A DNA stretch of 64,000 bases from Silurus meridionalis (GCF_014805685.1 NC_060885.1:10832132-10896131), one strand, 5' to 3'. Numbered from the stretch's first letter, positions 37,721 through 51,345 are shown. A program made the numbers and translations. The notes: generated by a model not told the origin, from the sequence alone.

Positions 37721-40700
37721 TTGTGATTTCCATGTTCAGTTCCATTTCATACATTTGCATTTACATTTAGCACATAAAACTTATCCACAAAAGTGCTTTG
37801 AAGTCTTGAATCATTCTCTTAATGAATAAATCAACACTGGTTCACTACTAGTTGTGAACATCAGCCTAAAGCTCTGTTGAGGGAATTATAGCACATAAAG
37901 ACAGAAAACAAACAGGGAAAATAAGTGCTAGTTGAAGTGTTTCAGGAAGAGATAGGTCATTTGAAGATGTTTGGACAGCTAACTTCATTCCACCGCCTCA
38001 GTGCCAGAACAGAACAGAAAAGAGCCTTGATGTATACCTACCCCATACCCAGAGAGAAGGTGGGACCAGTCAAGCAGTGCTAGAAGGTTTGAGAGATAGA
38101 TGGTACAGTGCATATTAGTACTTTGCACATTCCCTGTTTTGTGAGTTGGACTAAAGCAAAACTATAAAGCTTCTAGGGCAGAGGCAATGAGGACTGGATT
38201 GAGACCCAGTGATTCATGTCTAGAACCTGCTGCTATAAAGCAACAGCCTGAATAATAGAAAGAATAGCTTTGAGCAAAATGACACTGCCTGCTGTATCAT
38301 GCTGGCTTCTTAAACAAGCTACTCAAAAGCCATTGACATTCTCAGAACATCCACTTCTATGAAGAGACTCGCACGTCTGCTTGAAATTTGCCAACTAGTG
38401 GCACGAATCCCAGCTCTCAGCCCTGCTCTTCATCCAACCAGGCAAACGAAGAAGCACCACTCACATCAATATTCTGAAGCCAAGAAAAGCCATTCTCAGA
38501 ATCATTCCAGCCCACAACTTAAAAATGAATATACATTTACACTACAAAGTGTTATCGTTGTTTGGCCATAAAAACAGTGAATTGTTTCTCAGTATAAAAT
38601 AATACATGATGGAAAACCGGAAGCATTTTTCCTGCAATTCCACGATTGGGAAAGTTAAAACAGAACCTCATATAGGAATTCTATTTTGATTTCTGTAAGG
38701 TGGAAATTCTATAGTAAAGATACACTAATAATTAATAGTTTTACAAATATTTCATAATTGTTATATACAGCACATTAATCTAAGTAAGGAATAAAACATT
38801 GTGAGTAAGCTGGTATCAGAAAATATTTAAAGACACAGTGGTGTGATGCAGCAAAGCATGAAGTGGATTTGATTATTTTCCTATAACAACCCCAATTCCC
38901 CATCAAATACCATAGCAATTTCAACACTCCCTATTATTTATTATAATTTGCACTGTGTTCATTTTAGCTGTTTAATGTCCATGAATCAGGTCAGTTCATG
39001 TTATCACCTAGCAGCACCAGTCTCTCTGTTTCTCTGCCTTGACAATTATTAAGACAAAGAAATGCAATGTGTCATGTAGCAGAGAATTCCTGCTGTCAGA
39101 AAACGTATAGCTTTACGTCTGACTGTTACAGGCAATGGACACTGATAAATGTTTTCGTAAAACTTCAACATATCAATTATTATGCTTTTTTAATACATTT
39201 TTGTAAAGAGTCTGCCATTCAAGTCCCTGTGTTACAATAGAAACAATAATGTATTAGAAGGTTTGCGTTGAGTTCCTTGTATCTGGTTTCCATGCATCTC
39301 CTTTTATAAGTCTAAACTAATGTCTAATTCTGGTTTAAATCTTATCTTGTTATGATATACTTCTTAGTCACTGGTATTGATCCCCAATATTAAATAATGG
39401 TGAGCAATTAATCTTTTTGAACTGAACATTGCCAACAAGCATGTCTACTGCCACTGCTAACAATGCTATCAGGGAATATTACTATACTTTCATGGTCTAT
39501 TTCTCGTTCCCACATCTCTACTCATCTCCTCACTAATTAATGCCTCACAGTCGATAATGCGACTGTGGCGTATGACTCTCACCTGATAGAAATGCAGCAG
39601 ATGGCAGTGCAGTGCATTGCCGATGCCTTACGGGTGGTAAACAAGTGTTGCCTGTGGTTATACTGACTGAGATATCATACACAGCACTCGTGTGCATTCA
39701 GTAGAACCCAGAAACTGCTAATGGGCCAGATGCTATGAAACAGTTACAAGCAAAGCTACCATTTATTCTAAATATTAGAGATACCTTTAATATTCAAGTT
39801 ATGCATTCGTCTTCACTAACTGCTTCATTTTGGTCAGGGTTGAGGCAGATCTGGCACTTATCCCTTTTTGCTAAAATTATATTTAGATTAGAAGCTATGC
39901 GCACACAAACAGACATACACGCACACACACACCTTCGTGAAGCCAATGTAGAAAATTTAGATCTTGGACAGTGGGAGGTAACGCAAATCAACATGCAGGT
40001 GGCCATGCAAGAATAAGCCAAACTCAGGGCAAACCGGGTACCCAGAAGCATCGGCAGAAAAAAATTATATTGCACTCACAACCTTTATTCATCCTTTGAT
40101 GATTGCCTGGTCATATTTGAACTAAATACAAACTAACCTTGACTGAATGTAGATCTTTTTATGTTCAATGGATATGTTCCAGTCAGTTGATTCAACTGAC
40201 CATTTAACTGATTGAAAAATAACATAAATAAATAAATAAATAACTCAGCAGTCCTGCTTTGTATCATGGCTCACATTAAAACACTGTCATGTGCTGCTGA
40301 TTCTAGGTCTATGTTTTAGGTCCTGTCTCAACACCTGTGTCTTATTAGACTCTGGCTAATGTCTGTGCATATGCTCTTTTTTTGTTTGTTCCTCCCAAGC
40401 ATCTGCAGTTAACACTTTTTTCCTGAATGTTTTGTTCTGACCAGGCTTTCCTTTGTGTTTCAACCTTACCTCATTGCTTAGTTTCTGATTATAGACTACA
40501 TGAGTTTAACAGTGTCTTTCAGTGCTTTGCCCATCACTATGGACTCTACTCTAATAAACCTCACACTAACTTGTGTCTTCACAGAGCACATACATTCAAA
40601 CTTTCACGTATTAATGCTTAGCAGCTAATTGAATTTGCAAATGTATCACAAGAACAAGCTCAATCTGAAAATGAGTCACATTATATTGTGCCATGCTTCA

Positions 40701-42244
40701 GAATTATGGACACCCATGGTAAAGATGGGGTTAAAATAGTTATACCAAACAGTATATAAGTAGCTTCATCTCTTAGAGGTATATGTAAGAGGAGTCTAAT
40801 GTTAAATATAGAAAAAGAAATACTGTCAAATAATACTGTCAATTATTGTGCAACCTATTAGGACTGAAGGTTTTTCTATCATGTCCTAATACTAATTCTC
40901 TTCAGATCCTCCAAAATCCTAAAGCCCATCTCTTGTAGACTCATATTCAGATCACCTTACAGGTTTTTTAAAACAGGGTTTAGTTCAGGAGATGCAGCTG
41001 TCTTTCCAGAAACATCCAGATGTTCAGTTGAATAAAGGAAAATACATTTTTAGGAATATATTCTACTCTAGCCAGATTCATTATAAATCATTTGCCCTAA
41101 ATATGCAGTAGATATTGTAATTTTAAATTTTAAACAATATATTCTGTCCAATTTATGATGGACAATATCCTTTTAAATAATATCAAAAGTCTTATTTAAT
41201 GTGCTCTTCATTTTCCTCATGTGGAAGAATATATACAGGAGCCTCTGTGTCACCTCATAATCCTTCCCTGATGTAACAGGAAGTAGTGGATGACTGCTTT
41301 AAAAGTTCATTATTACATTATATAATATATCATTTTAGTAAAATATAAATAAGGACAAGTGTTACATTTTTGCCAACAGATTTTCTACAGGGTGCCAATG
41401 TGCTCTTTTTAAAAAGAATACATTTACTTAAATTACATGTTAGATTTCTCATATTTCCATTGTGAGATTAAGATAATTAACACTTATTTTTAGATTCATA
41501 ACACATTTTTTTCATATCCACATCCAGTTTACCAAGCATGCCAGTAATTCTGGAGCTGCTTATACATTCCTTTAATATTGTGACAAAGATAAATATTTGT
41601 ATTTATTTTATTTTTTTAAAAGCCTCTTCTGTGTCTTTGCCCTGTCAAGTCTTTTTGCCTCAGAAAATCATTCATGCCTTTGAAATGTTTTTCCCCGTCC
41701 ACTGTGGGGTCTAAGCAAGATTAATAGACAAAGCCTTGTGGCTAGTACAGAAGTTCTTCAAAGTGAGAGCCATGTTCCAAAGGCTGAGGGTGTGGCTTTG
41801 GGCATGATGGGTGAAATAGCATTAACGCCTCTTCAAATGCATCCCACCTGATCTACCACAGCCACAGTCCCACAGTGCAGACTCCACAAATACAGTATAT
41901 TACAGCAGGAACATTAATTATTAGTTGGCAAATGCTTTAGGGTTGAAAAAAAAAAACACAGCAGGACTTTTTCCCCCACCTATATCGCTGAGCTTATTAA
42001 CATCGGGATTCATACTGCTCCTTGCTGGAGCTGTAGATTGAAAAATGCTGAGAGAAGCTTTTGAATCCATGCCTAACTCCTGCAGTCTATGGAAACATAT
42101 TACAAAGCAAATATGCAGCCTCAGTGTAATAGGAACAGTTATTTTTTGTCATCAGCGTTAGTCTGAAAATTGCATACTTTACATAACAGCACTGGAACAC
42201 CAGAATAAAGCAATATTGCATAGCGTCATACTATATTCAAGAGC

Positions 42245-42246
<2 letters not shown>

Positions 42247-42283
<37 letters not shown>
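42247..42283 (+). repeat. (TTA)n microsatellite
   Basis: About twelve tandem ATT/TTA units lie some 200 bases downstream of the 42.5 kb khdrbs2 exon on the transcript strand. Confidence 0.95.
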
Positions 42284-42488
42284 GTATCATTATTTAAGTT
42301 GTATGTAGTTCTGCTATTAAATGCATGTTTACGCATCCAAACCACCTATTTTCCTTTAATTAGCATGGAGGAAGATGTGTTTCATCTACAGCTGGATAGT
42401 TACTCAGAAGGAAAAAAATGGTGCTCATGTACAGCACGGATAGCCGTTTAGGAATTAAAAGGAAATGAATCGGCCTGAATGAACTTAC

Positions 42489-42635
42489 AGGAACCAGGAA
42501 TTTTTTTATTTCCTCCAAGGCATGGCTCATGCGGGAATACGCCTCTCCGGGTGGTGCGAAGACTTCAATTAAAACATGGAGATCGTTGTTCAAGTGGGCG
42601 TACTTGGCCTCTCCGCTTTTCCTCAGCTCTTCTTC
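42489..42635 (-). CDS. khdrbs2: khdrbs2 exon, KH domain end and QUA2 start
   Basis: This 147 nt exon encodes 49 residues in phase 0, beginning [20 protein letters not shown] and ending EEIKKFLVP. It covers the C-terminal KH strands and helix ([17 protein letters not shown]) and the start of the QUA2 region. The acceptor is ttgcag above 42635 and the donor is gtaagt below 42489. The residues GEAYSRMS and FLVP match KHDRBS2, whereas KHDRBS3 as I recall it has AEAYARMG and FLIP. No frame damage is visible. Confidence 0.95.
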
Positions 42636-43074
42636 CTGCAAGGGAGAAATTTAGTGTTTTTAGTTTTGTCTGGTCTTTATTGGGATGAAACCAAATACAA
42701 AAAAGCATTATTGGACTTGAAAAAGTAATGTGCTCTGCATAGATACAAACACACAAATGCTATGTTAACTAGAGGGTTTTATTGTCATCCTGGCACTGGT
42801 GAGCAGTCAGATATGAAGTTTGTAGGACAAAGAAAGTTCACATGCATTTACCACTATTATCTTATTAATCTTTAGTGAGTGTCTGGTAAGGGATGAACTA
42901 CATTTATCATTATCATTGTATTATACTGTTTAAATGCTGTTTTTTGCACCTTCGACTGCTGCTGTATTTTTTGCACTACATTGTTCTGTTTATACTCACT
43001 TCTGGGATATAGTTTTTAGTTTGTATAGTTTTTACAGTCTTCTTGTACAGTACTGTACAATCAAGTATACAGTA

Positions 43075-43312
43075 GGTTTACTGGTCGGCGCTATATAGGG
43101 TTTTGTGTCTTGTCTTGTGTCGTCTGTCTGCACTGTTTGCACCAGGTTGCACTCGATGCACTTTATGTAACTTGTGTTGTAGCTCTATGTTGTTTTGTGT
43201 GTTGTTGATTAGTGTAGCACCAGGGTTCTGGAGAAACGTTGTCTCATTTTTACTGTGTACTGTGTATAGTAGAAATGACAATAAAAGCCTCTTGACTTGA
43301 CTTGACTTAAAT
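43075..43312 (+). mobile_element. Retroposon 3' tail
   Basis: The stretch ends GACAATAAAAGCCTCTTGAC plus two TTGAC units, preceded by CAGGGTTCTGGAGAAACGTT and TACTGTGTACTGTGTATAG. This is the 3' end of a common fish retroposon with a short tandem tail. A reversed start of the same tail is at 63.68 kb. Confidence 0.65.
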
Positions 43313-44370
43313 GCAAACAAAATTTGGTATGAAATTCGTTATAGCGAATATCATGGACAGCATATGAATAATTAAATAATAGATGTAGCTATATTTATTA
43401 GGGATATAAAGAGTGAACATTCTGGATCAATGCATCAATTTAAAACGCAACCATATCATCACAATATCGAAATGTCGCATTCAGAATCACCTTTATATGG
43501 TATCATTATTGTATCACATATAATGTCTCATTTCTTGCAACACACTTTTGTCTTATTTCACTTTTGTATTTTCTCTAATATTTCATATTCCATACTGATG
43601 AAAGGTAAAGCAAAATTTGGTTTCTGTGTTCTCATATTTAGTGAAACAGGAAATCAGAGTCATGGATAAAGAATCATTTAAACACTTAAGTGTGCTTTTC
43701 ATGGAAACATACTGTACTTACACATTACAGAATTTATGCAGGTGACAAATGTGTTTTTATTGATTTTTTATTAGTCTCATCTTCATCAAAATGTATATTA
43801 TGCTTTAATCTGAGATTCGTCTACTTTTTTCAAAAACATTTTTTTCAGCCTGAATGCCTGATATCGAAAACATATCCATACACATACACTGATGTGGAGA
43901 CTCATCTGGACATTTAAATAATTATATTGTTCACAATATACATTGAGAGCTGTTGAACAGAATCCAATGTAGCCACCCCTCAGATTAATTTTCCGCTATG
44001 GGATGAAACAGGAGAAAAAAATAAGGACTTCTCTGAGAGGCATTCAGTTTCCTGATTCCATTTGATTGCTGAAGGTCATCTGTAACCATTCTTCAGAAAA
44101 CGTGTAATTACCGCAGCCTACATTACCACCTCCCGTTGATTATTTTTGCCTGTAGCTTGTGCTCCAAGTCTGAAGAGCTCTTTTAGAGGAGGCATTCATA
44201 GACACTCGATCAGTCATGCAGACTCTTCATTTCTGATTAGTGCTAACTAATAGTTGCTGCAACACTAGTACAATGTCACTGACCCAATCACATCGTATGT
44301 GCCTTTGAATGAAGGTCAGAAGACAATCTTGATTTTTGATTAATTCCTATTTCTAATCCTATTAATTTCC

Positions 44371-44372
<2 letters not shown>

Positions 44373-44435
<63 letters not shown>

Positions 44436-44436
44436 G
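44373..44436 (+). repeat. (TG)n(AG)n compound microsatellite
   Basis: About 21 TG units run directly into about 11 AG units. The overlying ORF beginning with alternating Cys-Val is an artefact. Confidence 0.97.
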
Positions 44437-45416
44437 TGAAAGAGAAAATTGTGAGAGAAATATGCAGTATTGTGTATCAAATTGAATATTTGTTTTTATT
44501 TCCTGTCTCGTCCAAAACAGAAGGACTTTCAGTGAGATTACATTTCACTCTCTCAAGTCTGAAAGCTTTAAATTTCCTTTTATGTCAAATCGAAAGCAAA
44601 TGCAACATTGCTCATTGTTTTAAGAACTGATTCAGTCTTTCAAAAGGTACCGAAGTAAGTCTAAGTGCACCAGAACCCTCTAGAAATATGACATAATGAC
44701 AAGTCTTTGCTTTTTTTTGTGTGTTTATTCTTAGTGAGGAAAAAAGGTGTACATGGTGTACTGACAGCTACATTTTTTCGTAACCTAGTTTCTGTCTGGT
44801 GGTATAAAAAGATCTGTCAAATACTCCTCTCGCTGAGGTTTCCTGCACATGTATAAAAATAACGATAGACTTTTGTTCGCTTGATAATGTTTAAAGCCTA
44901 ACTTAGATCCACAGAAGATATTACAGTGTGGTTCAGGGAAGCCTGATTGAAATTAGAAACTTCAAGAGAAATACTAAAGAAGCGTGTAAATCTGTCCTTG
45001 TGCACCTTCTTAAAGAGAGTAACACGGAAGGTAAAACTGCACTCTTACAACTCTACTTATGAATTATGCATCTTGTTTTGACTAAAAATCTGTTTCCATT
45101 GCAAAAAAACTGCATCTCAGATGTTAATGAGCGAGTTCTGGCTCCTGTGTGTCTGTGTCACTCTCGCTGACAGACAGAAGATAAGAGTGATGCTGCAAAA
45201 AGCCATATTTAATCTAGTTAAACCTTATTAAAGCAACAATCTGGATGTATTTAAGCTATATTTAATGTAAATGGAAATATACTAACATAAAATGAGCTGC
45301 TAGATAAATAATAATCATGCCAGCAGCCAAAATTATGTTTTATGATTCTGCTTAGAAACATAAAAATGTCTGCTCTGCTTTAAAAAGTAAAGGAAATCAG
45401 TGCTAAAGAAAAAACG

Positions 45417-45417
<1 letters not shown>

Positions 45418-45475
<58 letters not shown>
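45418..45475 (+). repeat. (AAT)n microsatellite
   Basis: About 19 uninterrupted AAT units. Minus-strand polyleucine and polyisoleucine ORFs across it are artefacts. Confidence 0.97.
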
Positions 45476-45476
<1 letters not shown>

Positions 45477-45749
45477 AGCAGACCAGGGTTTTAACAAACA
45501 AAAAAGTTTTGTCTCCCCAATACAAAGCCATAAACCCTGAGAGACAAGAGAAAACAAAGAATGAAGCAGCACCAAATAAACATCCCACTTAATTACAGCC
45601 CATCACTGGGATGCCCTTTCAATGTCTTGCCTGAGGGTTTATGAAATGGCACAAAAATTGTATCACGACATACTGCATAATGCATCACAATATTAGTAAA
45701 ATACAAAAAAAACAAGGTCAATCATAACTGTATTTAAAAAATACATATA

Positions 45750-46312
45750 CCGTATTTTCCAGACTATAAGCTGCTACTTTTTTTCCCAAGCTTTGAACCC
45801 CGTGGCTTAAACAAGGAAGCGGCTAATTTATGGATTTTTCCTGGGTTTTTTCCCGGTTTCACAAACTTCAAGCCAAAAAATATTAGACCAATGAAATTGC
45901 TGAACAGGTTCAGGTGAACCAATGAAATTCTTTATATTGAATCGGGTGCGTATAAATATGGATGTTTCTCTGATGTTTGACCTGCCACTCACTCGGACTG
46001 TCTACAGGAAAGGCGAATCATTCGTCACGCTGAAAACAACCGGAAAAAAACGAGCTGCACGGCTTTGGGAGAAAAGCTTAATTGATGGTGATTTTTAAAC
46101 GCACGACGATGCCAAAAGAAAAGCTCCCGAGAGAAATTGTTGTGAAAGGAAGGGGGAAGACTTCCTTTCGTTAAAGCCTGTGTAAAGTTCATTAGTTTCT
46201 GTGTAGCGGCTTATAGACAGGTGCGGCTTATTTGTGTTCAAAATTAAAATCTTTGTCAAATTCAGTGGGTGTGGCTTATATTTGGGTGCGCTTAATAGTC
46301 CGGAAATTATGG
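45750..46312. mobile_element. MITE with CCGTATTTTCC-type ends
   Basis: The left end CCGTATTTTCCAGACTATAA and right end TTAATAGTCCGGAAATTATGG are inverted repeats flanked by TATA on both sides, consistent with a TA-targeting element. The interior alternates the phrase GCGGCTTAT and has no coding capacity. A truncated opposite-strand relative occupies about 59.99-60.56 kb. Confidence 0.75.
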
Positions 46313-46839
46313 TATATATATTTTTTTAAATATAGAAAATAAGCACTGGATAATATTGGTGTTGCATAAATTGTATACACAAATGACATTGTTATGTTTA
46401 AGACAGATTTATTTAAATTATACACAACATTTCAAACCTAATTTATTTGATATTAATAGTTCAAGTGAAGTGACTGAAACAAATCCATAAATAAGAAGAT
46501 AAAAACAAGCCATTCAATCAAAACAAAAGAAATATAAAAGAAGAGAGTGTGAGTGTGTAATGGTATGATGTATAGTGTATGGGAGGTGAGGCACTGCAGT
46601 GTCTGAGGTGCATTACTGGAAGATTTAGAGCATGATTAAATCTTTGATTAAATTGTTTTCACTGTGTATATTTTTACACTGTATTCCACACTAGATAACA
46701 CTACACTCAATACACTTGAACAATTAAGACAATATACTCATTTCTGTTTAAAGATACCTGACCATTTAACCTGCTTTTTGAAAATCCCATTCCAAATGTA
46801 TTCTACCGTTTAGTTTATAATAACCTCTACTTCTACTGG

Positions 46840-47125
46840 AAAGGCTTTTCACTAGATTGTGTAGTGTGGCTGTGGGGATTTGTGTTCATTCAGCTACAAG
46901 AGCACTAGTAAGGTCAGGCACTGATGTCAAGTGAAGAGGCCTGGTACACAGTCAGTGTTAAAGTTCATCCCAAAGGTGTTTAGCGAGGTGAAGTTCAGGG
47001 CTCTGTGCAGGCATAAATATTTCTTCAACCTTGACAACCATGTCTTTATGAGCCTTGTAGGTTTGGGCATTTTAGTTTTAGTGAAGGGAAATTGTAATAC
47101 ACACACACACAAAAACAAAACACTT
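46840..47125 (-). mobile_element. Tc1-type deletion derivative
   Basis: CTTTTCACTAGATTGTGTAG, TTCATTCAGCTACAAGAGCA, TTCATCCCAAAGGTGTTTAG and GTGAAGGGAAATTGTAATAC follow the same order as the relic at 37.4 kb and the canonical fish family. The transposase strand is minus. The ORF is broken and the ends are poorly preserved. Confidence 0.65.
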
Positions 47126-47699
47126 GTTGCTAACTTTCTATTCTAAAATCTTATAAAAATTAATCCTAACATTCCACCTGCTACTTGTTACTAATTCAGT
47201 TTTCATTTCTGAATCTTATTAAGTGCTATCATGTATCCTAGTCAAACAACGAATCAAGTAAAAACAATAGCTGCAATACAATATAAATAACAGTACTGGA
47301 TATCTGATTGCAATATTGATATCATATCTTTCACTCCTGTCATAAATCCTGGCGAATGATTGTGCCAACATTGAGATTGAGCTGATGCTGTACAGATGAT
47401 TGAGAACTATCCTTCACTGTCACAAGGTATTATAATCATTACAGTTTCCATCACCACTAGATTATTCAGAAAACAAATGGAATGCAGAAAGACCTGAACA
47501 AAAGCCAATCAGGCCATTTTAAAGCTCCAAGCTTATTTCAAATGCAAATATATTCCTACTTAAATATTCGCTTGGTGCTGGTATGAACACGTCCAAACAT
47601 GATATGCAATGATTTAATTTTGCACCTTTATCAGCATTCAGTCTTTTGCTGCCTGAATTTAAGTGAATGCACATACAAACAGTTATTACTGGGACCCTT

Positions 47700-48795
47700 T
47701 ATAAAATACATACATCACCCTTTACATTAAAACCACTGAGTGGTGAAGTGATTTACATTGATTATCTTGTTACAATGCCACCGTTTAAGGAATATGATAC
47801 ATTAGGCAGCAAGTGAACAGTCTATTCTCAAAGTTGATGTGTAGAAAGCAGGAAAAATGGGCAAGATTAAGGATCTGAGCCACTTCAGCATGGACCGAAA
47901 CGTAAGGACTAGATGATTAAGTCAGGGCATTTCCAAAATAGCAACATTTGTGGGGTGTTTCAAAATGGTCCAAGAAAAGACAACGAGTGTACTGGTGACA
48001 AGGTCATTTGCATACAGGGCTTATTGAAGATTGAACAGAGCAAAGGCTAGCCTGTCTGGTGCAATCACACTAAAGAGCTACTGTAGCACAAATTGCTGAA
48101 AGGATAAAGCTAACTATAAACAAAGGTGTCAGAACATGCAGTGCATTGCAGCTGTATATATCGCTGCGTAGCTTCAGAACAGTCAGAGTGTCTATCAACT
48201 GACTCATGGAGAAATATAAGGTTGCCTGGTCTGATTAATCACATTTTTTTTTTACAATATTTCGATAGCTGTGTGCATATGCATTGCATATCTAAGTAAT
48301 AAATGGCAAAAAGATGCAAGACAGTAAAGCCAGCGATGCACTCTACAATGCACACTGGGAAACTCTGGGTGCTGACATTCATGTGGCTGTTACTTTGGCA
48401 CGTACCACCTACCTACACATTGTTGCAGACAAAGTGCACCCTGTCACAGAAAGGTATTCCCTAATAGCAGTGGCCTCTTTTAGCAGGATAGTAGGCCCTG
48501 CCACACTGCAAACAGGATTGTTCAGGATTGATTTAAGGTACATGACAAAGAGTTTCAAATGTTGACTTGGCCTCAAAGTTCCCAGAGCATCTGTGAGATG
48601 TGCTGGACAAACAAGCCCAGTCAATGTAAGCGCCACCTTACAATTTACAGAACTTAAAGGATATGATGCTAATATCTTGGTGCCAGATATCACAGCACAT
48701 CTTCAGAGGTCTTCTAGAGTTCATGCCTGAATAGGTCAGAACTGTTCTGCTGACACAAGGAGGGCCTACTCAATATTAGGCAGCTAGTTATAATG
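47700..48795 (+). mobile_element. Degraded Tc1-like transposon
   Basis: Starting near TACATCACCCTTTACATTAA it follows the order of a common fish Tc1 element: GGAAAAATGGGCAAGATTAA, GTAGCACAAATTGCTGAAAG, CACGTACCACCTACCTACAC, GTGCTGGACAAACAAGCCCA and the end CTCAATATTAGGCAGCTAG. Indels and stops break the transposase throughout, and inverted ends are eroded. Confidence 0.75.
48314..48565 (+). pseudogene. Tc1 transposase remnant (DDE core region)
   Basis: The frame reads HVAVTLARTTYLHIVADKVH and then, in the expected order, a decayed segment. Where the catalytic QQDNAPCHTA motif of Tc1 transposases should stand it reads RIVGPATLQ, so an essential aspartate is lost. It is part of the degraded element at 47.7-48.8 kb. 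Confidence 0.7.
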
Positions 48796-48959
48796 GCATG
48801 GCTGAACTCTGTATATGTAACAGTCTTTCTAGCGCGAAATGATTTGAAGTAGTACATTTTATAGATTTTATTTCTATAAATACTGGTTTCGAAACTATCA
48901 CCACCCTAGCAGTTATTATTTTGTATAACATGCCTAAGTTATTATTTTTACATCTTGTA

Positions 48960-49625
48960 GAGTTTCTCTTTGCTGCACTGCCTCCAGTATGTGGATGTTA
49001 GATTTTTTGTCCAATCAGATTTCAGCCTCCATGTGCTGCCACATCAATCTAATCTACCCAGGGCCTTCAAAATCAGTAGTGCTGGCCTTTTTACCTTAGT
49101 CTCTATTAGCAATGGGTCTGTTTCTTTAACCAATCAGATTTCAAATTCGCCTCACAGAGCAGCTAGCTGGCCCAGAATAGCATCAGCATTTTTTCATCCT
49201 CTGATTGGTTTGTCAGAGGGAAACTGTTACAGCTGAGTTTGACTGACAAAACACGTGTGTAGCGCGCTGTACACATTAATACATCTGAGTTAGACTTTTT
49301 TATGCCTACGGAAGAAGAGAAATTAATTTGGTCTCCGACATAATTAGAAATCCATTTTTAAGAAAAGCTAGACATCGTGAGGAGAGATCGGCTAACCCCG
49401 AAGCTAGCTAGTCTCAGCCCGGGAAAGGGTTTGTTCACCACTTCCAGACTAGTGAATACGAGCGGTACTGGCACTGGCTTACAGCCTCTGAGGAGCGGTG
49501 CAAATTATGAGTATGCATCTCTGGTAAATAGGGTGTATTTTATTATATTTTTTATGTTTTTGTCATGTTCCAGATCATGTAGGTGGCACAGTTGCGGTTG
49601 TAGTGTAGTGCCTCTCTCTCTGTAA
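48960..49625 (+). pseudogene. hAT transposase 5' relic (TTF-type zinc finger region)
   Basis: Plus-strand frames near 49375-49520 read RRDRLTPKLASLSPGKG and then a shifted frame. This resembles the conserved start (RPTP.L...GKGF.RHFQT) of ZMYM1-like hAT transposases with a TTF-type finger. Frameshifts and an intact 935 bp insertion at 49634 break it. The remaining transposase was not seen on the far side. Confidence 0.5.
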
Positions 49626-49633
49626 TGCCACAC

Positions 49634-50568
49634 CATGGGCGTAAATCCTTCCCCATCCGAGGATTGTCCCCCCCCCAAAAAAATATTTAAAAAATATCGC
49701 ACTCTCTATTGTGAAAAAATATGTATGTATACCGAAATAATTGTGTAAGTAGAAAAAAAAAAAAAGCAAAAATTGCATTTAGAAGCAGTTGAGTTCCCCC
49801 TCCCCTTCCTCACAGTGGTTTGACCCACTGCCTGCTTTCCCAGTTCATCTCACCTACTCTGCACACACGAGTCAGGTGTGTGTCTGCGGCTCAATTAATG
49901 TTCAACTCCATTAACTAGGGTATTTTATTCACTTTAAATAAAGCGATTCTCTTTAATGTAGTTGATGCAGACTCATTCATAAATTAGTTGCGACAAAAAT
50001 GCTGATTACCGATGAACTTTTTCATGAATCTGCTCTATTAGCGATTAAAATATGACTTATCTAGTTAACGTTAGCTTGTTTACAATAGCTTGTAGCATAG
50101 TGCACTGACACTAACATGCCAAAGCCGTTTCCCATGCAGTGTTTTATTTGGGACGACTTGGCATAATGTTAACTTACATTAACAGCCACAATTAGCATAT
50201 TGTTTAGCTGTGCATTTACTAAATGAGCACTGTGCTACGTCCAACCTGACCCCACTGTATTTTTTTTGCATAATCAATATCTATTCTGTTCTTAAGTGTC
50301 TTCATTAATTTTAAATAAAATTTTAAACCTTTTTTTAATTCCTAGTTTTGCTTTGGTATTGAACCTGAGAAAAACTTTGAAAATAACCATAATGACGCAG
50401 TCTCCATGCTACAATAATAATAATAAAAGCAAAGTGTTTCACTGTGGGGACACTGTGTCTTTATCAGTACAATTTGACTGTATTATTTGTGTCCCCTTTA
50501 AAAATTGCTCATGAGAAATTTTATATTTATTGTCCCCCTCTACTGTTGTAATGAAATTTACGCCCATG
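49634..50568. mobile_element. Nested 935 bp TIR element with perfect 8 bp TSD
   Basis: The ends CATGGGCGTAAAT and ATTTACGCCCATG are perfect 13 bp inverted repeats. They are flanked by the identical 8-mer TGCCACAC at 49626-49633 and 50569-50576. The TSD length fits hAT. There is no transposase inside; the interior is AT-rich with a C-run at about 49669. Confidence 0.9.
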
Positions 50569-50808
50569 TGCCACACGTTCTTATATTGCGTTTTTGTATA
50601 GTATTGATAGTTTCTATAATTGTGACATGATAGTGGTGGTATTAACAGGTGGATTAAGTCGGGTACCAAATGCATGGCCCACCACTGCTGTGACTATGTT
50701 TTACCACTATTTGTGATGCCTATTAATACTGTGCATATCTAAGAAAGACATGGTACCTCAGCGAAATTTTCTTTTTAGTTTCATTTCACAAAATATTTAA
50801 ATACTTAG

Positions 50809-50840
<32 letters not shown>
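50809..50840 (+). repeat. (ATT)n microsatellite
   Basis: About ten ATT units within the AT-rich intron. Confidence 0.95.
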
Positions 50841-50843
<3 letters not shown>

Positions 50844-51345
50844 ATAACATGCACATATTATAGCTAGTACTAACATTACTAGCTTTAAGTATCAATTTTT
50901 TCCCTTTCTAAATTTCAGAGTAGTGCATTTGTTCCGGATCATTCTAAAATTAAGTGTTTCTATGCAGTGTATATTTTGTATTTTCTGAGTCTTTCTGAGT
51001 GCCATTAACTGCTGAGGCTGTGCTTAAACTTACACAAACAAGCTTTCAGGGGACTAACAGTCTAAAGGATAAATAGCTCTAGTAAAGCAGAATTGCTGTG
51101 TACAGACTTTTCCTTTCAGTGCAGCATTATGAATGATGGCACATAGACTATATTTTGAAATTGGATCAAACTAATGCATTTTAATATGTTTAATTCTATT
51201 CATTTTTCTATTGAGCGATTTAACATTTCCTGAAAATAACGCTTTACATATTAATGTGTTTAGGCATAATTGAAGGTGAATATTGCATGTCATGTGCATT
51301 TCAGTGATTGAAACCAAAAGCAAAAGCAGGATTCTGTTATCCTAC

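Larger units (their letters stand above)
32538..42488 (-). other. khdrbs2 9.95 kb intron
   Basis: It holds a Tc1-type derivative next to the downstream exon (32.6-33.6 kb), a TCTA array, a hAT relative, a second Tc1 copy between direct repeats (35.1-36.0 kb), a third Tc1 relic (37.4-37.7 kb) and a TTA array. Blocks at about 36.30-36.63 and 41.60-41.88 kb look repeat-free and could be conserved non-coding DNA. No exon was recognised. Confidence 0.7.
42636..51345 (-). other. khdrbs2 8.7 kb intron
   Basis: No exon was recognised. It is crowded with a LINE/SINE tail (43.1 kb), TG/AG and AAT arrays, a MITE (45.75 kb), two Tc1 relics (46.8 and 47.7 kb) and a hAT relic with a nested element (49.0-50.6 kb). 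A block at about 44.0-44.3 kb is free of recognised repeats. Confidence 0.7.

Noticed and set aside
44376..44630. ORF beginning with Cys-Val repeats
   Set aside because: It is the translation of the TG/AG microsatellite.
45333..45588. Minus-strand polyleucine / polyisoleucine ORFs
   Set aside because: They are translations of the AAT array.
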